A DNA stretch of 64,000 bases from Rotaria macrura. Lineage: Eukaryota; Rotifera; Eurotatoria; Philodinida; Philodinidae. Positions 23,404 to 35,933 of the stretch are shown here, one piece after another (position 1 is the first letter of the stretch; the number at the start of each line of letters is the position of its first letter). The stretch spans positions 1 to 64,000 of the forward strand of contig OENT01000755.1 in the NCBI GenBank assembly GCA_900239685.1, given 5' to 3'. Under the pieces are notes generated by a model that made no database searches, was not told where the DNA came from, and was given only the letters and a program-made list of their open reading frames with translations. The position numbers and the translations under genes are program-made.

Positions 23404-25042
23404 TCATTGTTGCGGTTTTGTAATAAAATCATGTATTATGGATGTTGAAGTGTGATTCGATGAAAATTGTTGTTGTTCTTGTTGTTCTTGTTGTTCATCA
23501 TCGTCTGGTTTCAAATAATTTAAATGATTAGGTTCGAGAGGTACATGATTGATTTTTAAATTCCATTTTAACTTTTTCTCACTTGATATTGACTTAATGG
23601 GTTTTAAATTAAATGATACATTTGATGAATTTGGATTTAAATTTACGTGTCCATTTATATATCGATCTACTTGTTTCCTATTATCATTTTGTTGAGATAG
23701 ATTTGAATGATTGTCGTTCGATTTTTTTATCCGATATTGTTTTTTAAAATCACGATAACTACTATGCTGATCATCGTTCATATTCGATCGATTATTAAGT
23801 GCATGTGTTGCCTGTGGTTCTTGTTGATCACGCTCTCTAACTGTACGATCAGACGAGAGAAGACGATGTGCACGACGAAATGCACGATTACGTCCAACGA
23901 ATGTTTCATTAAGAAAATAATTACAATGTGCAATTGTAAATGCTTCTTTAAGAAATACGATTGATGTTAACGAGTAAAGAAAAAAGTTTAATGTATAATT
24001 TAGATTTCTAATCGTTAATGCTATGTATCGAAAACCGATATTGATTATGTTTACTTTAAGATTTAATTTAACACTTCCGATCGCAGTTGAAAATAACCAA
24101 TACCAACATACTTGATATGGCATAGTAAATGTTATAAATGAAAACGAAACAGCTATTAACATAACACTTATATGAATACGTCTGGAACCGCTGGTTCTTA
24201 TACGATTACGCAATTTATGCACTGTTATTATACTTAATGTTAATATGAGTATTGATGGTAGAACATAGATAAAAAAGATTTGTATTGAACCGATTATTTG
24301 ATATGTTTTAGAAAAAAATAAAAGACATTCATCAACATTAGATGCAACGATAGCAAGACCAAGAGGTGCTATAATAGCTACTAAAAAAACACTAAAAACA
24401 ATAATCCATGCTTGTTGACGATTAAAACTTGTACGAATTAAAAATGGTTTTGTTACTGATAGATACCGTTCAACAGCAATCATTAATATAAGCCATGAAT
24501 TAATTGACGAACCAACTAGATCAATATAAACATGAAATGCACATATAAAACGTGAACCTGTTACAACAAAACCAATGAAAACTTTATGATTAAGCCATTG
24601 CATTGTTACAGGACCAGCAAGAATAAGAATATTGGTTAAAGATAACATGGCCATAAATACTGATACAGGATAACGACGCATACGTTTACGAAGAAATATT
24701 ATCATAGATAATGCATGAGTAGGAATACCTATTTAGATAATAGCAACAAATCTCATAATATTCATAATGTTAAAGATCAAAAGTTACACAAGATAAACTT
24801 GTTAAACTTCAAATAATTAGATATAGAAAAATATTAAATATGTATTGTCATATGACATACGTACCGATAATGATTAATATTGGATTAGCATAAAGAAAGA
24901 CTTCATCAGTTATGTAATAGAACCTAGTATAAGCTTTATAATTTTCCCAATCATCAACAAGACTTCCATTAACATCATCGCTATCGATGATTGTTGTTGT
25001 TGTTGTTGTTGCAATCACTGATAATAATAATGAGGAATTCAT
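23404..25042 (-). CDS. Family-A GPCR (FMRFamide-receptor-like)
   Basis: Seven-TM rhodopsin-family receptor. Two exons on the minus strand, 24865-25042 and 23404-24728 (intron 136 nt), give 500 residues. Exon 1 encodes an extracellular N-terminus beginning MNSSLLLS with NSS and NGS glycosylation sequons, then the start of TM1 (ANPILIIIG), which exon 2 completes (IPTHALSMIIFL). TM3 ends in MIAVERYLSVTKP, an ERY in place of DRY, and TM7 is LNYTLNFFLYSLTS, an N-F-F-L-Y form of NPxxY. This pattern resembles invertebrate FMRFamide and related peptide receptors, but the ligand is unknown. The cytoplasmic tail is about 170 residues, rich in Ser, Asn and His, with a DDDEQQEQQEQQQ stretch. The next ATG upstream in frame (25171) would add 43 residues of hydrophobic but unlikely sequence; the later start gives a sensible N-terminus. 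Confidence 0.85.
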
Positions 25043-26739
25043 TTGACGTGTTGTCTTACTATTTTCTCTATTTTGAATAAATAGATTTTCATCTAAAGAG
25101 GAAATTAAATATAGAGCCTGAAGTCTTGTAATTAGATTAATTGATGTGAAGAAGAAAGAAAAAACACACAAGTAACTTGATTTTTATATGAATGAAAATT
25201 TTGAAACATGGAAAAAGTCATAATATAGTAAACATGTTGCATTGTAGAGAATTTTATATAACATTCTAAAAAGAAATACAATAAATAAGAAGCAAGTTAT
25301 TTATGCGTTATTGATTCTTTATATTGTAATGTAAGTTGTTCATTAATAAACACAAATAACACCTGAATGAACGACGCACATCAATGTTAACTAGTCCGAT
25401 GTTACATCTATCAGCAATGAAATATGAGAAAAAGGGCTAAGTTCGTTGTTTTCAATCAAATGAATTGTGCGATAAATTGTAGCTTACAGTCATAGGAAGA
25501 AAATTAACTTATTCAACTCTATGAAATATAAAACTGTTTTCTTTTTTACTTCAGAAGCGCATAAAACCGCTTCAACAGAAATGACAAGAGTTTAAAACTG
25601 TCGTAGGATTCGATTTTTCTTGTCTCTCTCTCTCTCTCTCCTCCCATTTTTCTTGGGCCCTTTATCTATGCACAGAACTACATACTTTCTTTTTCTTTAC
25701 CAGCATAGAAAAAGAAGAAGAAGAAAAAAAACTCATTTTCACAGAAGCACTTCTTCGCCGTTTCATTTATAACGCATGATAGCGTACTTTTCTATTCAAA
25801 TTCATAATAACAACTTGATTTGTTTTTTTCTTAGCCTTTTCTTATCACAGTACACACTATATACGGCTATTGTATGTTATCAAATTGATTTTAGTCGAAT
25901 CGGTTGCAGACTTGTAACCGGTAGGTTATTTTCCTTATCGATATTGATTTGAACGGTCAGATCGACACAACTCATTCATTGATTCACTTTTCGTCTTGTT
26001 CTATATAACAATGGAAGGAATACCCCCTCGCGACTAGTCATATCTATTTCTGAATCACAAGAGTAATCATATGAGGTTCTTATTTCGTTGTAAAACCACG
26101 TTCTACTGTCTATTGTAATTAGTTTTGTGTCTCTGATTATCTATTGATCAATGGAAACCTTCTTAAGACTGAAATTTCTATATGAGTTTTATGGATTGAT
26201 TTAATAATAGTCGTGAAACGAACATTATTAATTAATGGTATGTTTTATGTGCTTCTCACATCATTTTCCTTTTTATGATCTCTCATGTTCATGTCAAATG
26301 TACGATATAAATAGTAGAAAACGCAAATAAATCTATAATAGATGACGAATACTAAACAATCATTTGATTTTGCTTCAATTGAATTAAGTTAATGTCAATG
26401 TGAGAGTTGGTAAAATGTACTTAGACATGCTACGATGAATTTCTCTTAATACAATAGTCTCATGCGTGTTTCATTACAGATATTAAGTTAGATATCGATA
26501 AGAAAGAGTGTTGAATTTGTAAAAAAGAAAAGCACAATGAGATGATAAGTTTTCGACGATAAAAAAAAAACGAACGAAAACTAGAACACCGTCCAGGTAG
26601 AAAAAAAACAACATCTGTTTCGTCTATTGACTCGTCAGTATGAAGTCGAAACGTAGCAATGTTGAAAAGAGAAATTCCTGTCTTACAAAACATTTCATTC
26701 GACGCTAAACTTATCACCACCATCAACATCAATTCTGTT

Positions 26740-26836
26740 TTGTTGTTGTTGTTGTTGTTGCCTGAATCAAAAAGAAATAGATGACATTAGAAAGAAGAAG
26801 AAGAAGAAGAAGAAGAAAAGGAGAGAGAGAGAGAGA
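26740..26836. repeat. Compound microsatellite (TTG)n ... (GAA)n(GA)n
   Basis: Seven TTG units at 26740-26760 are followed 31 bp later by about eight GAA units and then about nine GA units. Long homopurine GAA/GA tracts can form triplex DNA. No gene overlaps. Confidence 0.85.
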
Positions 26837-29800
26837 AAACAAAGCCGACAGCTGACACAATTCAGCTCATCTTTCGTCCATCTTTTTCTTTGTCTGTATA
26901 TGTGCAAATGTTGATGATGTTGTGCTTTTTGATGTCTTCGCTAGATAGTTGAGCAGATCGTTAATCTTTTTCTGTTGATTTTCAGATTGAAAGCAAACTG
27001 AAAGAGATAGAAAAGAACAAAAGAAATCGCCTGACAGTGTGTTAGAATTACTATCCTAATTTTATTATGCTGAACCACGTAAATAATCAATGAACAAGTA
27101 ACATGTAGTAAAAACGTCAACGGACAATCAAGAATCAAGTTGGCATCGACGATTTTCCTTCTTTTTGTCTAATCCAAACTTTTTACATCTAATATGTAAA
27201 TATCGTGAAAAGATTTTCTCAATAGGAAAAGAATAATGAATAGGAGTCTTCTTCGATGTCGTTTTTCATTTGGCAAAGATAAATTTATCGATGAATCAAA
27301 AAAAAAAATCTACACTAGAAAAATATAATTAGTCTAAATACATTAAAGGAAGAAAGTAAAGAAATATTTACATAACACTTAATGACATTTCTCTCATTTA
27401 AATATTTATTATTTTATTTAATTCTTTTTTTTTTTTTGTTTTTGATTAAGAATATTTTAAAGTTCAGTATGTATTTAAGTTGTATCAATATATCTTAGTT
27501 ATTAAACGAGAGAAAATTCTATTTCTATGACTTAACTAAACATATTTATGATTTCTTTTATCGATGTCTGTGTTCTTGACATCGAGCGAACTATCAAGGT
27601 TATTTCAAGAATTTAAGCCACAATAGTAACAAACAAAAACAGACGGAATAAGGCGGAACGGAACAGCTATAGTCGCCCATCATCAAAAGAAGGCTTGTGT
27701 GCATTTCCGACTTCCTCTTTCCCTATTTAATGACATTATTGTATATGCATCTCAAATGCTCTATCAAGTTACATGACTCGACACGAAGACAAATAGAACA
27801 TAGGGTACACGGAAATGATTCAATACAAAGTCAAATGGAAACTAAATGAGCATTCGTATAGTTGAAAGATACTGTTATTTATAGAAAAAAAAAAGAAATG
27901 TGTTGCTTACAATCGATATTGTTGTTGTATCAATGTGTGTATTTTGAATCGTAACAGATGCTAATCAAAATAATGCACATATAAATGAACAATTATAAAT
28001 CATAATTATAGAGGAAAAATAACGTTATAAACAAAAAAAATTTTCTACCAAAAAAAAAAAAGAAAGAAGAATTTTTTTTTTTAAAATATCTAATTACTTA
28101 ACGATGCCAATGAGTTCCTTTTTTTATGACAAGTGCTTAGCCAACATACTTTACATGACAAGTGACAAATCTATGTATCTTTATATACTTCTATAGTGAA
28201 TCGTTAGTAATCAATTGAATGAATGATGAGTTGTTTTTGATATGAGTTCGAATCTTAGAGTACTATTCATATTTTGTACTATTAAACGCAAAACGATTAT
28301 TTTGTCTAATAATAAAAATGATAATAATAATAATAATAGAAAGTATGTACAACTATTAAGAAACATATAAATGATTGCTTACATTCTACGAAGATTCTTA
28401 ACAATTTGAACCATACTATGTCTTTTGCTTAGAAATCAATATAGGTTTTATATTCATGAAAACTAATGAATGCAATACTCAATCGTTTTCTCATTTTGTA
28501 TATGATCGATGAATATCGGATTTTCGATCATGCATTTCCTATGTATATCTTACGATGTCCGAAAAGTCAAGTATCTATGCAAGTGTTTTTCATGCATCAA
28601 TACATATTCGGTGTTTGACATTGAACTTTTTCAACGTAATCTATGTATATGACAACGCTGAATGTCCTTGACAATGAGCGTGTTAGCGAGCATACTTACG
28701 ATTGACAGGTTTGTTGACAAGCGCGTGCTCATTTCAATAAGAATGCGTTCTTTCTTTTATTGTTCTCTTCTAGTGCTATTTTTGGTAAAAATTTAATTGA
28801 TCTTATATTCAATCTATTATATTATATTATTTCCGACATATTTCTATTTCTCATATGATATTTAGTTAAGTTACTTAATCACTATTTACTGAACGATAAA
28901 GTAAACTATAAATAAATATAGATGTATATTTAACTACATATATATTGCAAATTAATAGCGAGTTGGCCAAGTTGAAATAAAATTTGGATGTGCATATATT
29001 TTATCTAATTAGCCTGGATCCTTCTTTCTTCGTCTGTCTCTTTCTCTTTACCAATTCTTCTCATAAATCTATTACGATTCTCAATCTCTCTCTTCCGCTT
29101 TTTCTCTTTCATTTGATGAACATAAAATGCAATCGACGTGCAATAACAACAGAGTAATAATGACAAAGAAAGATTGATAGAAATAGATAAAAGAAAAATA
29201 AAAGATGGCAGAAAACTATCGAGTAAGAACAATACTTGTCGGAAGAAGCATATTCAACAGACGAAGATGAAAAATGTAGTTAATATAATGCAAGCTAAAC
29301 CGCTCTTATCAATGAATAAACAATGGAACAGATCCATTTCTGTCTTTGTCCTTTTTTTTTTTGTTGTTATGTCGGGATTCAGGCATATATTTAGATGAGA
29401 CAATATAAAATGAATCAGACGAAAGAGAAAAAAACGCAACGGAAGTTTTAGTCAAAAACATTTTTCTAAATTAGAATTAATCATGAACAATTGTTTATTT
29501 ACCATAGCAAAAAGGAATGGATCATAACATCCGCTATTAAGTGTTATGTAGTATCGTCTTTTACAGTGAGTCTGATACAAAACACACCACAATCAGACAA
29601 TTGTGAACGCACGAACATAAAATGCTAATAGAAATGATCACCAACACTTCCTTGTTCATTACGATACTGCCGTCATGCGGGAATCGTCAACATTCGTCCT
29701 TGTATTTATTCGCGTTGCATTTTATTTTCTCGACAAAAAACACATAGAAAAACAAGGCATAATCATATGAAAAAAACACCTATTCATACTTAACTCGTAG

Positions 29801-30230
29801 TTTCTAAAAGGCAATCATATGAAATAGAAAACCTTTCTATTACATATATATATATACATACTAACAAGAAATCGATCGACTTCATTGACTCTATGTTGCA
29901 TTGCAAACAAAAACATCTTGCATAAACGATTCATATATTATTACCGATCGTTTTTCTTTTAGTCTCGATATATCGTATAGAAAACGATTTAGGCCCTAAA
30001 GTCAATGACACTGAATAAGTTTGACTTACGTAATTTTTATGAGATCAAAAGCCACCCATTTGAACAGTTATTTAAGAATGATTGATTCTTTCTTGATGAT
30101 CAAGAATGGAAGATCGATATGAATCGACGACATAAATCAAGTAACATTCTTCTGAAGAACAATATTGATTTTCTTTGTAATTAGGTATAATGACCGTCGA
30201 ACGAATCGAATAGATAAGCAATATGCTGTC

Positions 30231-30254
30231 ATATATATATATATATATATATAT
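30231..30254. repeat. (AT)12 microsatellite
   Basis: Twelve AT units in the gene-free region. Confidence 0.9.
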
Positions 30255-32982
30255 AGATCTGTGCTAATTGTCACTGATCTATTTTATCTTGAAAAATACG
30301 GAAAATATGAAAATTTTCCGTAATAATATATTTATGTGCACAAGAACTACTTGATCCGTCGATTCGATCGCTCTTTCTACGTCGTAGAAGAATCGCAATA
30401 ACTATATCGATCTCGATGCATGTTAGAAGAAAAACAAAACCGGATCAGTTCACTCTGTAACTATTCTAAATCAGTTCTATCAGGCAACTTGATCATTGCT
30501 GTCGTTCTATGAATCTAATGTAAGATACGAATGATACTCATTGATAATAATAATAATGATATCGAGTAGTTTAATTAAATTCCGGTTGAAAGTGTTGATT
30601 TCTGACGAGGTTTACAAATCATATTTAAACTATCGCAAAAACAACTCTTCATATTTATTATATCAATGACCTTCATAACTCATCTATGTTTATTTATAAA
30701 CAGAAAAAGAAAAATTTAAATTGAACATTTCTTGTTTTTAGCAACTATAACACTAACAACATACTATCGACAAGAAAAATATATTGTGTCTTAATTCGAA
30801 ACGATAATTCTACGTTATGAAAATGAATTTGACTTCGTAAATGTTTATCAATTAAGAAAAGATCGTCCGATCGTTTCATCAATGTATTATTTTGTAGTTT
30901 ACATAATGGTATGCGTAGTATACGTCATATTGTTAAATCCAGTATTTAAAATGTAAAAAAATGACAAAATAAACGTATTAGAACTTGTTATAAGTATGAA
31001 AACAATGAATAAAAACACGTCAAAACACAGAGCTTAAATCAACTTCACACTATTAGTAGTTGCTTGTAAGCAGATCTGTAATCGGATAATATGACATGAA
31101 TAGACGACGACTTATGTAATTAATGACTACCTACGTTCTCTTTTATTAGAATTCATTGATGATCATATTGAATAATTTAAAATTTAATTTTTTTCTCATC
31201 AACTTACAACTGATTATATTCATTCACTTATTTAGCTATCGATCATGAAGATTTGAGCATGCTTAACTCTATGAATAGTAAATAACAGTGATTATAATAC
31301 TCAACTTAAATAATAAAAAGATATGTATTTGAAAATTCGAAACAAATTCTTATGTGTTACAACAGCTTAACATAACATTAGCATAACATTTTTGAACCTA
31401 ATTTACTATGAATCACTTTCATATAAACAAATCGGTAGACAATTGACTATAATCTTCTGTCATTGACGAATTCTTTTATGATTCTATCTATCAGACGGTT
31501 TATATTTTTTGTTCAAATAGTTTCTTTCTTCGTTGACTACACTAAGAAATTACATTTTATTGTCTTGAAAAATAACCTCATTAAAAAGTCGATCTTTAAA
31601 TTAAATTCATGATAAATACTGAATGACATCGTCTTACTAAAATTAGAAACATCGTCAATAAAATAAAATGAAAAAAAAAGAAAAGAAGCTCGTAGTTTTT
31701 CTTTACAATATTTATATTGCTTGGCCATCCAATCTAGAGTATAGTTCTCAATCAAGTTGAAAGTATTTTTAATATATTTTCACTTCGTCAAAAGTCATTG
31801 ATTTCAAACTTTTAATCAATCAAATCATAGAAGAAGAAATAAGTAATAACTAGAAAAAAAATTCAAGAAAGTCATGTATACGGTCTGCTACCATATTAAG
31901 ATATGCGTTATGTACTCTCCAATGCACACACAATTGCGTATGGAAAATAAGACTCAATTGAAAATTAAATAATGATGCCGACGAATTCATAGTATTACAA
32001 CAGGGAAAGTCATATAATCAATGTTGAATAATCATAAAAATGAAATTTTCAATACATACGCAACAATTATTATGAGAAAAAAATAACATTTTCTGGATAG
32101 TATTTGTACCACGATATAGACGTGTTTGGAAATTCATCGATGTCAAATAACTGGTGTGTGTGCATGCCAACAACAGTTCAAAGAACTTGAAAAAACAGAT
32201 TAATCCATTCGAGACAATATTGTGTGACTAGGATGGAAAAATTAATTTTTTTTTAGCACTAGCGACGCTATAACGAAATTTATTCCACGATATATATTAA
32301 GGATTGACATTTTTAGAAAGTCAGTGCTTGCGTGTGAATACTTTCTGTAGATTGAGAGATCGACTCAACTGCGTATAGACAAAAGGAAATATGCAGATGA
32401 TCTTTTAAACATGATTCTTTCAGTTTATTGGTTGATTATGATGGATACCTTTCGATTAGATGTACTCGTCGATTTGTATTATATTTGACTCTTGTAAACG
32501 TGTGATAGTTTTGTTCCTGATAAACTCATGGGATTAACACATGTTCTTGATGCTGTCAACGAAGAACATTCTTCACAATAGTCAAGTTAGAAATTTCTTA
32601 ACTTCAACTACAATATGACACTTTCAGACGTGTCCTTCGTCTCCAGATATCTTGTAAATATTTTCCTACTCATTCAAATTAGTTCCTCGATTTTTGATAT
32701 ATAAATCACAATATCGTATCATTTTCATCAAACTGACAATCCAATCTATATTTGAATAGAAATAACCTTCATCTTTCAAATCTATGTAGAAGTTGTTCAC
32801 ATATGGCCCTATTTTTTCACAAAGAAAAACAATGTGCTAGAAATCATTTTTGACATGCTCAATAATATATATTTTATCGTTCAATTTTTTATTTGTACAA
32901 AAAGAAAATCAAAGAGCAGAACAAAAAAGAAAAAGAAGAGCAGAACCATATCAGACTGTGGAACAAGTCGCCAATGATTGCG

Positions 32983-33336
32983 TTACTCATGTTGAACAAA
33001 TGGATTTGGAATTTCTTCCATACCATCCAATGGACATATGAGTACAACTGATGTACCACGACATATAACAAGTCCGAGTTGTCGTGTATCTTCACTAATT
33101 TTATATTCATCATCGGGATCACGTAAATATTCGATAGTTTGATCCAATACCAAATTTAATAACTGATCATAACCTAAATCAACAAATATAGACATATGTA
33201 TTTGATTGTTCATAATTCTACCTTTTAAAAGTCCACTACATTCTCGACCACCATTAAATTTCACTCGAATACGTTTGTCTAAATATTTATTTAAATCAAC
33301 GATGTTCTCTTTTCTACGACCGATATTATCAGCCAT
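32983..33336 (-). CDS. LSM7: U6 snRNA-associated Sm-like protein LSm7
   Basis: Subunit of the LSm2-8 ring (U6 snRNP, nucleus) and the LSm1-7 ring (mRNA decapping, cytoplasm). Two exons on the minus strand, 33222-33336 and 32983-33173, give 101 residues; human LSm7 has 103. The Sm1 motif is KYLDKRIRVKFNGGRECSGL, then LKGYDQLLNLVLD and TIEYLRDPDDEYK, and the Sm2 motif is RQLGLVICRGTSVVLICPLDG, ending NPFVQHE. The 48-nt intron is a multiple of three and has no stop in frame, so a naive reading gives a 117-residue protein with 16 extra residues inside the Sm fold at LKG/YDQ; the GT-AG signals and conservation show it is an intron. The gene lies 186 bp downstream of RPL21 on the same strand. Confidence 0.96.
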   Translation of the reverse strand: MADNIGRRKENIVDLNKYLDKRIRVKFNGGRECSGLLKGRIMNNQIHMSIFVDLGYDQLLNLVLDQTIEYLRDPDDEYKISEDTRQLGLVICRGTSVVLICPLDGMEEIPNPFVQHE

Positions 33337-33522
33337 CTGAAGAATGAAAAAGAAACTATAATTTTGTAATTAACATCAAACATGATGATCTATTTATTGA
33401 TGTTTCCCTTTTATTCGGATAGGTTTTCTTTTGTTTTGCTTTTCTTCTTCACGCTCGACAGTTGCGTGCTTAAAAAAAATTAACAAGAATAGCAACAGAA
33501 AAAAAAAAGAAGAAGAACGCCT
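33337..33522 (-). other. RPL21-LSM7 intercistronic spacer
   Basis: 186 bp between the RPL21 stop and the LSM7 start, with a purine run (near 33500-33516) and an A/T-rich tract. It is short enough for shared transcription or a compact promoter. Confidence 0.4.
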
Positions 33523-34227
33523 TTAAGCCACGAATTGATATGGTATTGGTTCAACAATTTGTGGTGCGTTGCCTCGAGTTTGTACCAAATGTTGTTTTCG
33601 TGGGCCTACTGGCTGCAAGACATAAATTCATATGAGAATTGTCAACATGAATAGAAATCTATTAATAGTACCTGTCGTTTGATACTAGCAAGTGGTACAC
33701 TCTTGCCTGATTCTTTTGCTGCTCGTTTCAATTGTTCATTGAGTTTGACACGATTGAGAAAATCAGCACGACATTTCGAGTGTTTAACTACAAAATACAT
33801 CAAATGTAAGCATCAATCAAACACGTAGTTATTACTACATACTATGCTCGACACGAACATTGATTCGTTTAGCAATGATACGATGACTAAATGTATATAT
33901 ATATACTTCGATTCAAATTAAAAATTTTATTCGTACCGAACACGTTTGTTAACAATGATGCCAACAGCATGTCGGGTTACATTGAAAACACGACCAGTTT
34001 TTCCATGATAGAATCGATGTGGCATACCTTTTTGGACAGCACCATTGCCCTTAAAGAGATCGTATACATATTCAACATAAGATGCAAATCAAACATACTT
34101 TAATATCGACAATGTCACCACGTTTGTAAATTTTCATATAGGTAGCCAAAGGAATACGTCCATTTTTCTTGAAATCTCGTGCAAATAAATGACGAGTACC
34201 CCGACGATAACCTTTTGGATTTGTCAT
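33523..34227 (-). CDS. RPL21: 60S ribosomal protein L21 (eL21)
   Basis: Large-subunit ribosomal protein. Five exons on the minus strand: 34099-34227, 33937-34049, 33843-33886, 33672-33787 and 33523-33612, all introns 43-59 nt, giving 163 residues (human 160). It begins [19 protein letters not shown], followed by [57 protein letters not shown] and ends EPIPYQFVA, each matching the human protein closely. The exon of 44 nt (33843-33886) and the interruption of several motifs by introns hide it from frame scanning. High expression is expected. Confidence 0.96.
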
Positions 34228-35110
34228 TTCAGCAACGGTACTGACGAGATAATGATCTTAATCTTTTAAAATGCAAGAATACAAACAAATTTCAATCAAT
34301 TAAATATTTCAAAAATTAATCTAGTCAGAAAATGATATGAAAGAGATTCACACAATCCATCATTCATGAAGTAAAAAATAATCCACGGATGGAAAGAACC
34401 TCCACTGTGCACTTACAAATTTTCAAATCATACGATAGGACAAACACCGACGCCAATACGAAACAGAAAAACTCTGACCGTTGTAACTTGCGCCATCTAC
34501 CAGAAAATACAGTTTTATCTCTATGAAAAATATACATATATAAATCATTATGCTAGGAGAGTGGATTTCTACTTTAGAATTACTGCTAATTTTAGAAACC
34601 TTAGATCGCTCTGATACTACTTTAGTTTTCATTATTTTTATAGAAATTTCTTATAATTTTTTGATTCACAAGAACTAAATCGATCATGGTCTACTCCTGA
34701 TTTGTTTCGCTTCAAAATGGTTAGACAAGATGCACGGATGATTACACTGAACTTTGAATGATGAGAATATACGATGGTGATTACTTTCTAAAATGAAAAT
34801 AATAATGATGATTAATTAGTAGAACAAGATACATTAAACCGTATTTACTGATTTGCAAGTACTGAATGTTGTGTTGTCGAATTAAGTGTTTCCGATTCCT
34901 ACCAGAAGTGTCTACAAGGCAGGGTAGAGAATATTTATTTGTGATCTGCTTTCGGACAGGACAGAATAGGATGCTTTTTTTATTTAAACACTTTCTTTTC
35001 AACAAGGCCTGGAGCAAAAAGGTCGTCGTGTGGACACTTCTAGTTCATGTTGAAGTGCCAGGATGCAACAAGAAGAAAGGGATGCGTTGTACATTGTAGA
35101 TATTCATCAC
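34228..35110. other. Upstream region of RPL21, no gene seen
   Basis: AT-rich for the first 400 bp, which should include the RPL21 promoter. From about 34860 base composition becomes more even, with short frames on both strands but no recognisable product. This part may belong to the foldback element that starts at 35111. Confidence 0.35.
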
Positions 35111-35933
35111 TCTCGTGCCAAATTCATGCTAGTACGTTTGAATTAATGACTTTAAGATATTACGGGACTACTACGTGTTTAGACTCAGATATTTGACTTT
35201 CAAGAACACTTGAAACTAGAAGACTTTAACAGGATCGTGTCGTGGACTATCGGATACTTTCCATAAAATATTGAGCAAAGCGTCTTGTTGAGCTGCACAT
35301 CTTTTCGAAGAAATATGCTCATTATTCAGTTCTTTGGTGAATATTGTTTTCGTGACTAATCTCAGACAGTGCTTCTATTCACAAACAGTAAGCGCAAAGA
35401 AAATAATCTTCTGCTTCAATGCGTATGCCACATTGTTCCGGAACATTGCTATCAGTACGAAGACTTGGAGTTAAGATGTTGTTATTGGGATGTGAGTAGA
35501 TTTGGTTGTTGTTTTGAATTTTCTATTTATTTACAAAAATATTTTATTCTTACGCATTTGCACACACGCGAAAGAAGATAACTTTCTATTCATATCAATG
35601 TTCCGGAACAATGCGGCATACGCATTGAAGCAGAAGATTGTTTTCTTCGCGCTTACTGTTGGTGAATAGAACCACTATCTGAGATTAGTCACGAAAACAA
35701 TATTTACCAAAGAACTGAATAATGAGCACATTTCTTCGAAAAGATGTGCAGCTCAACAAGACGCTTTGCTCAATATTTTATGGAAAGTATCCGATAGTCC
35801 ACGACACGATCCTGTTAAAGTCTTCTAGTTTCAAGTGTTCTTGAAAGTCAAATATCTGAGTCTAAACACGTAGTAGTCCCGTAATATCTTAAAGTCATTA
35901 ATTCAAACGTGCTAACAGGACTTTGGCATGAGA
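35111..35933. repeat. Long inverted repeat (foldback), arms about 340 bp
   Basis: The arm at 35111-35452 reappears inverted at 35592-35933 with only a scattering of mismatches (about one in twenty by eye), separated by about 139 bp. Identical blocks include ACTTTAAGATATTACGGGAC and AAGCGTCTTGTTGAGCTGCA with their complements. There is no convincing coding frame. It could be a foldback transposon, or a recent inverted duplication of a once single-copy segment. If transcribed it would give a long double-stranded hairpin RNA. Confidence 0.9.

Larger units (their letters stand above)
25043..32982. other. Large gene-free stretch (about 7.9 kb)
   Basis: No exon that I can assign on either strand. 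It holds microsatellites (CT run near 25623-25640, TTG at 26740-26760, GAA at 26792-26817, GA at 26819-26836, AAT near 28318-28338, AT at 30231-30254), homopolymer A/T tracts and frames of under 95 codons with biased composition. It lies upstream of the minus-strand GPCR and downstream of LSM7, so it could hold regulatory DNA, long UTRs, non-coding RNA or a gene of very short exons that I failed to see. Confidence 0.4.

Noticed and set aside
25043..25171. Upstream ATG (25171) for the first GPCR
   Set aside because: It would add 43 residues of non-receptor-like sequence before a good extracellular N-terminus at MNSSLLLS.
28245..28255. GTTCGAATC, a tRNA T-loop-like sequence
   Set aside because: No acceptor, D or anticodon arm could be folded around it; no tRNA was found in the window.
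32983..33336. Continuous 117-residue LSM7 reading frame
   Set aside because: Sixteen residues between LKG and YDQ are an intron with GT-AG ends; removing it restores the family sequence.
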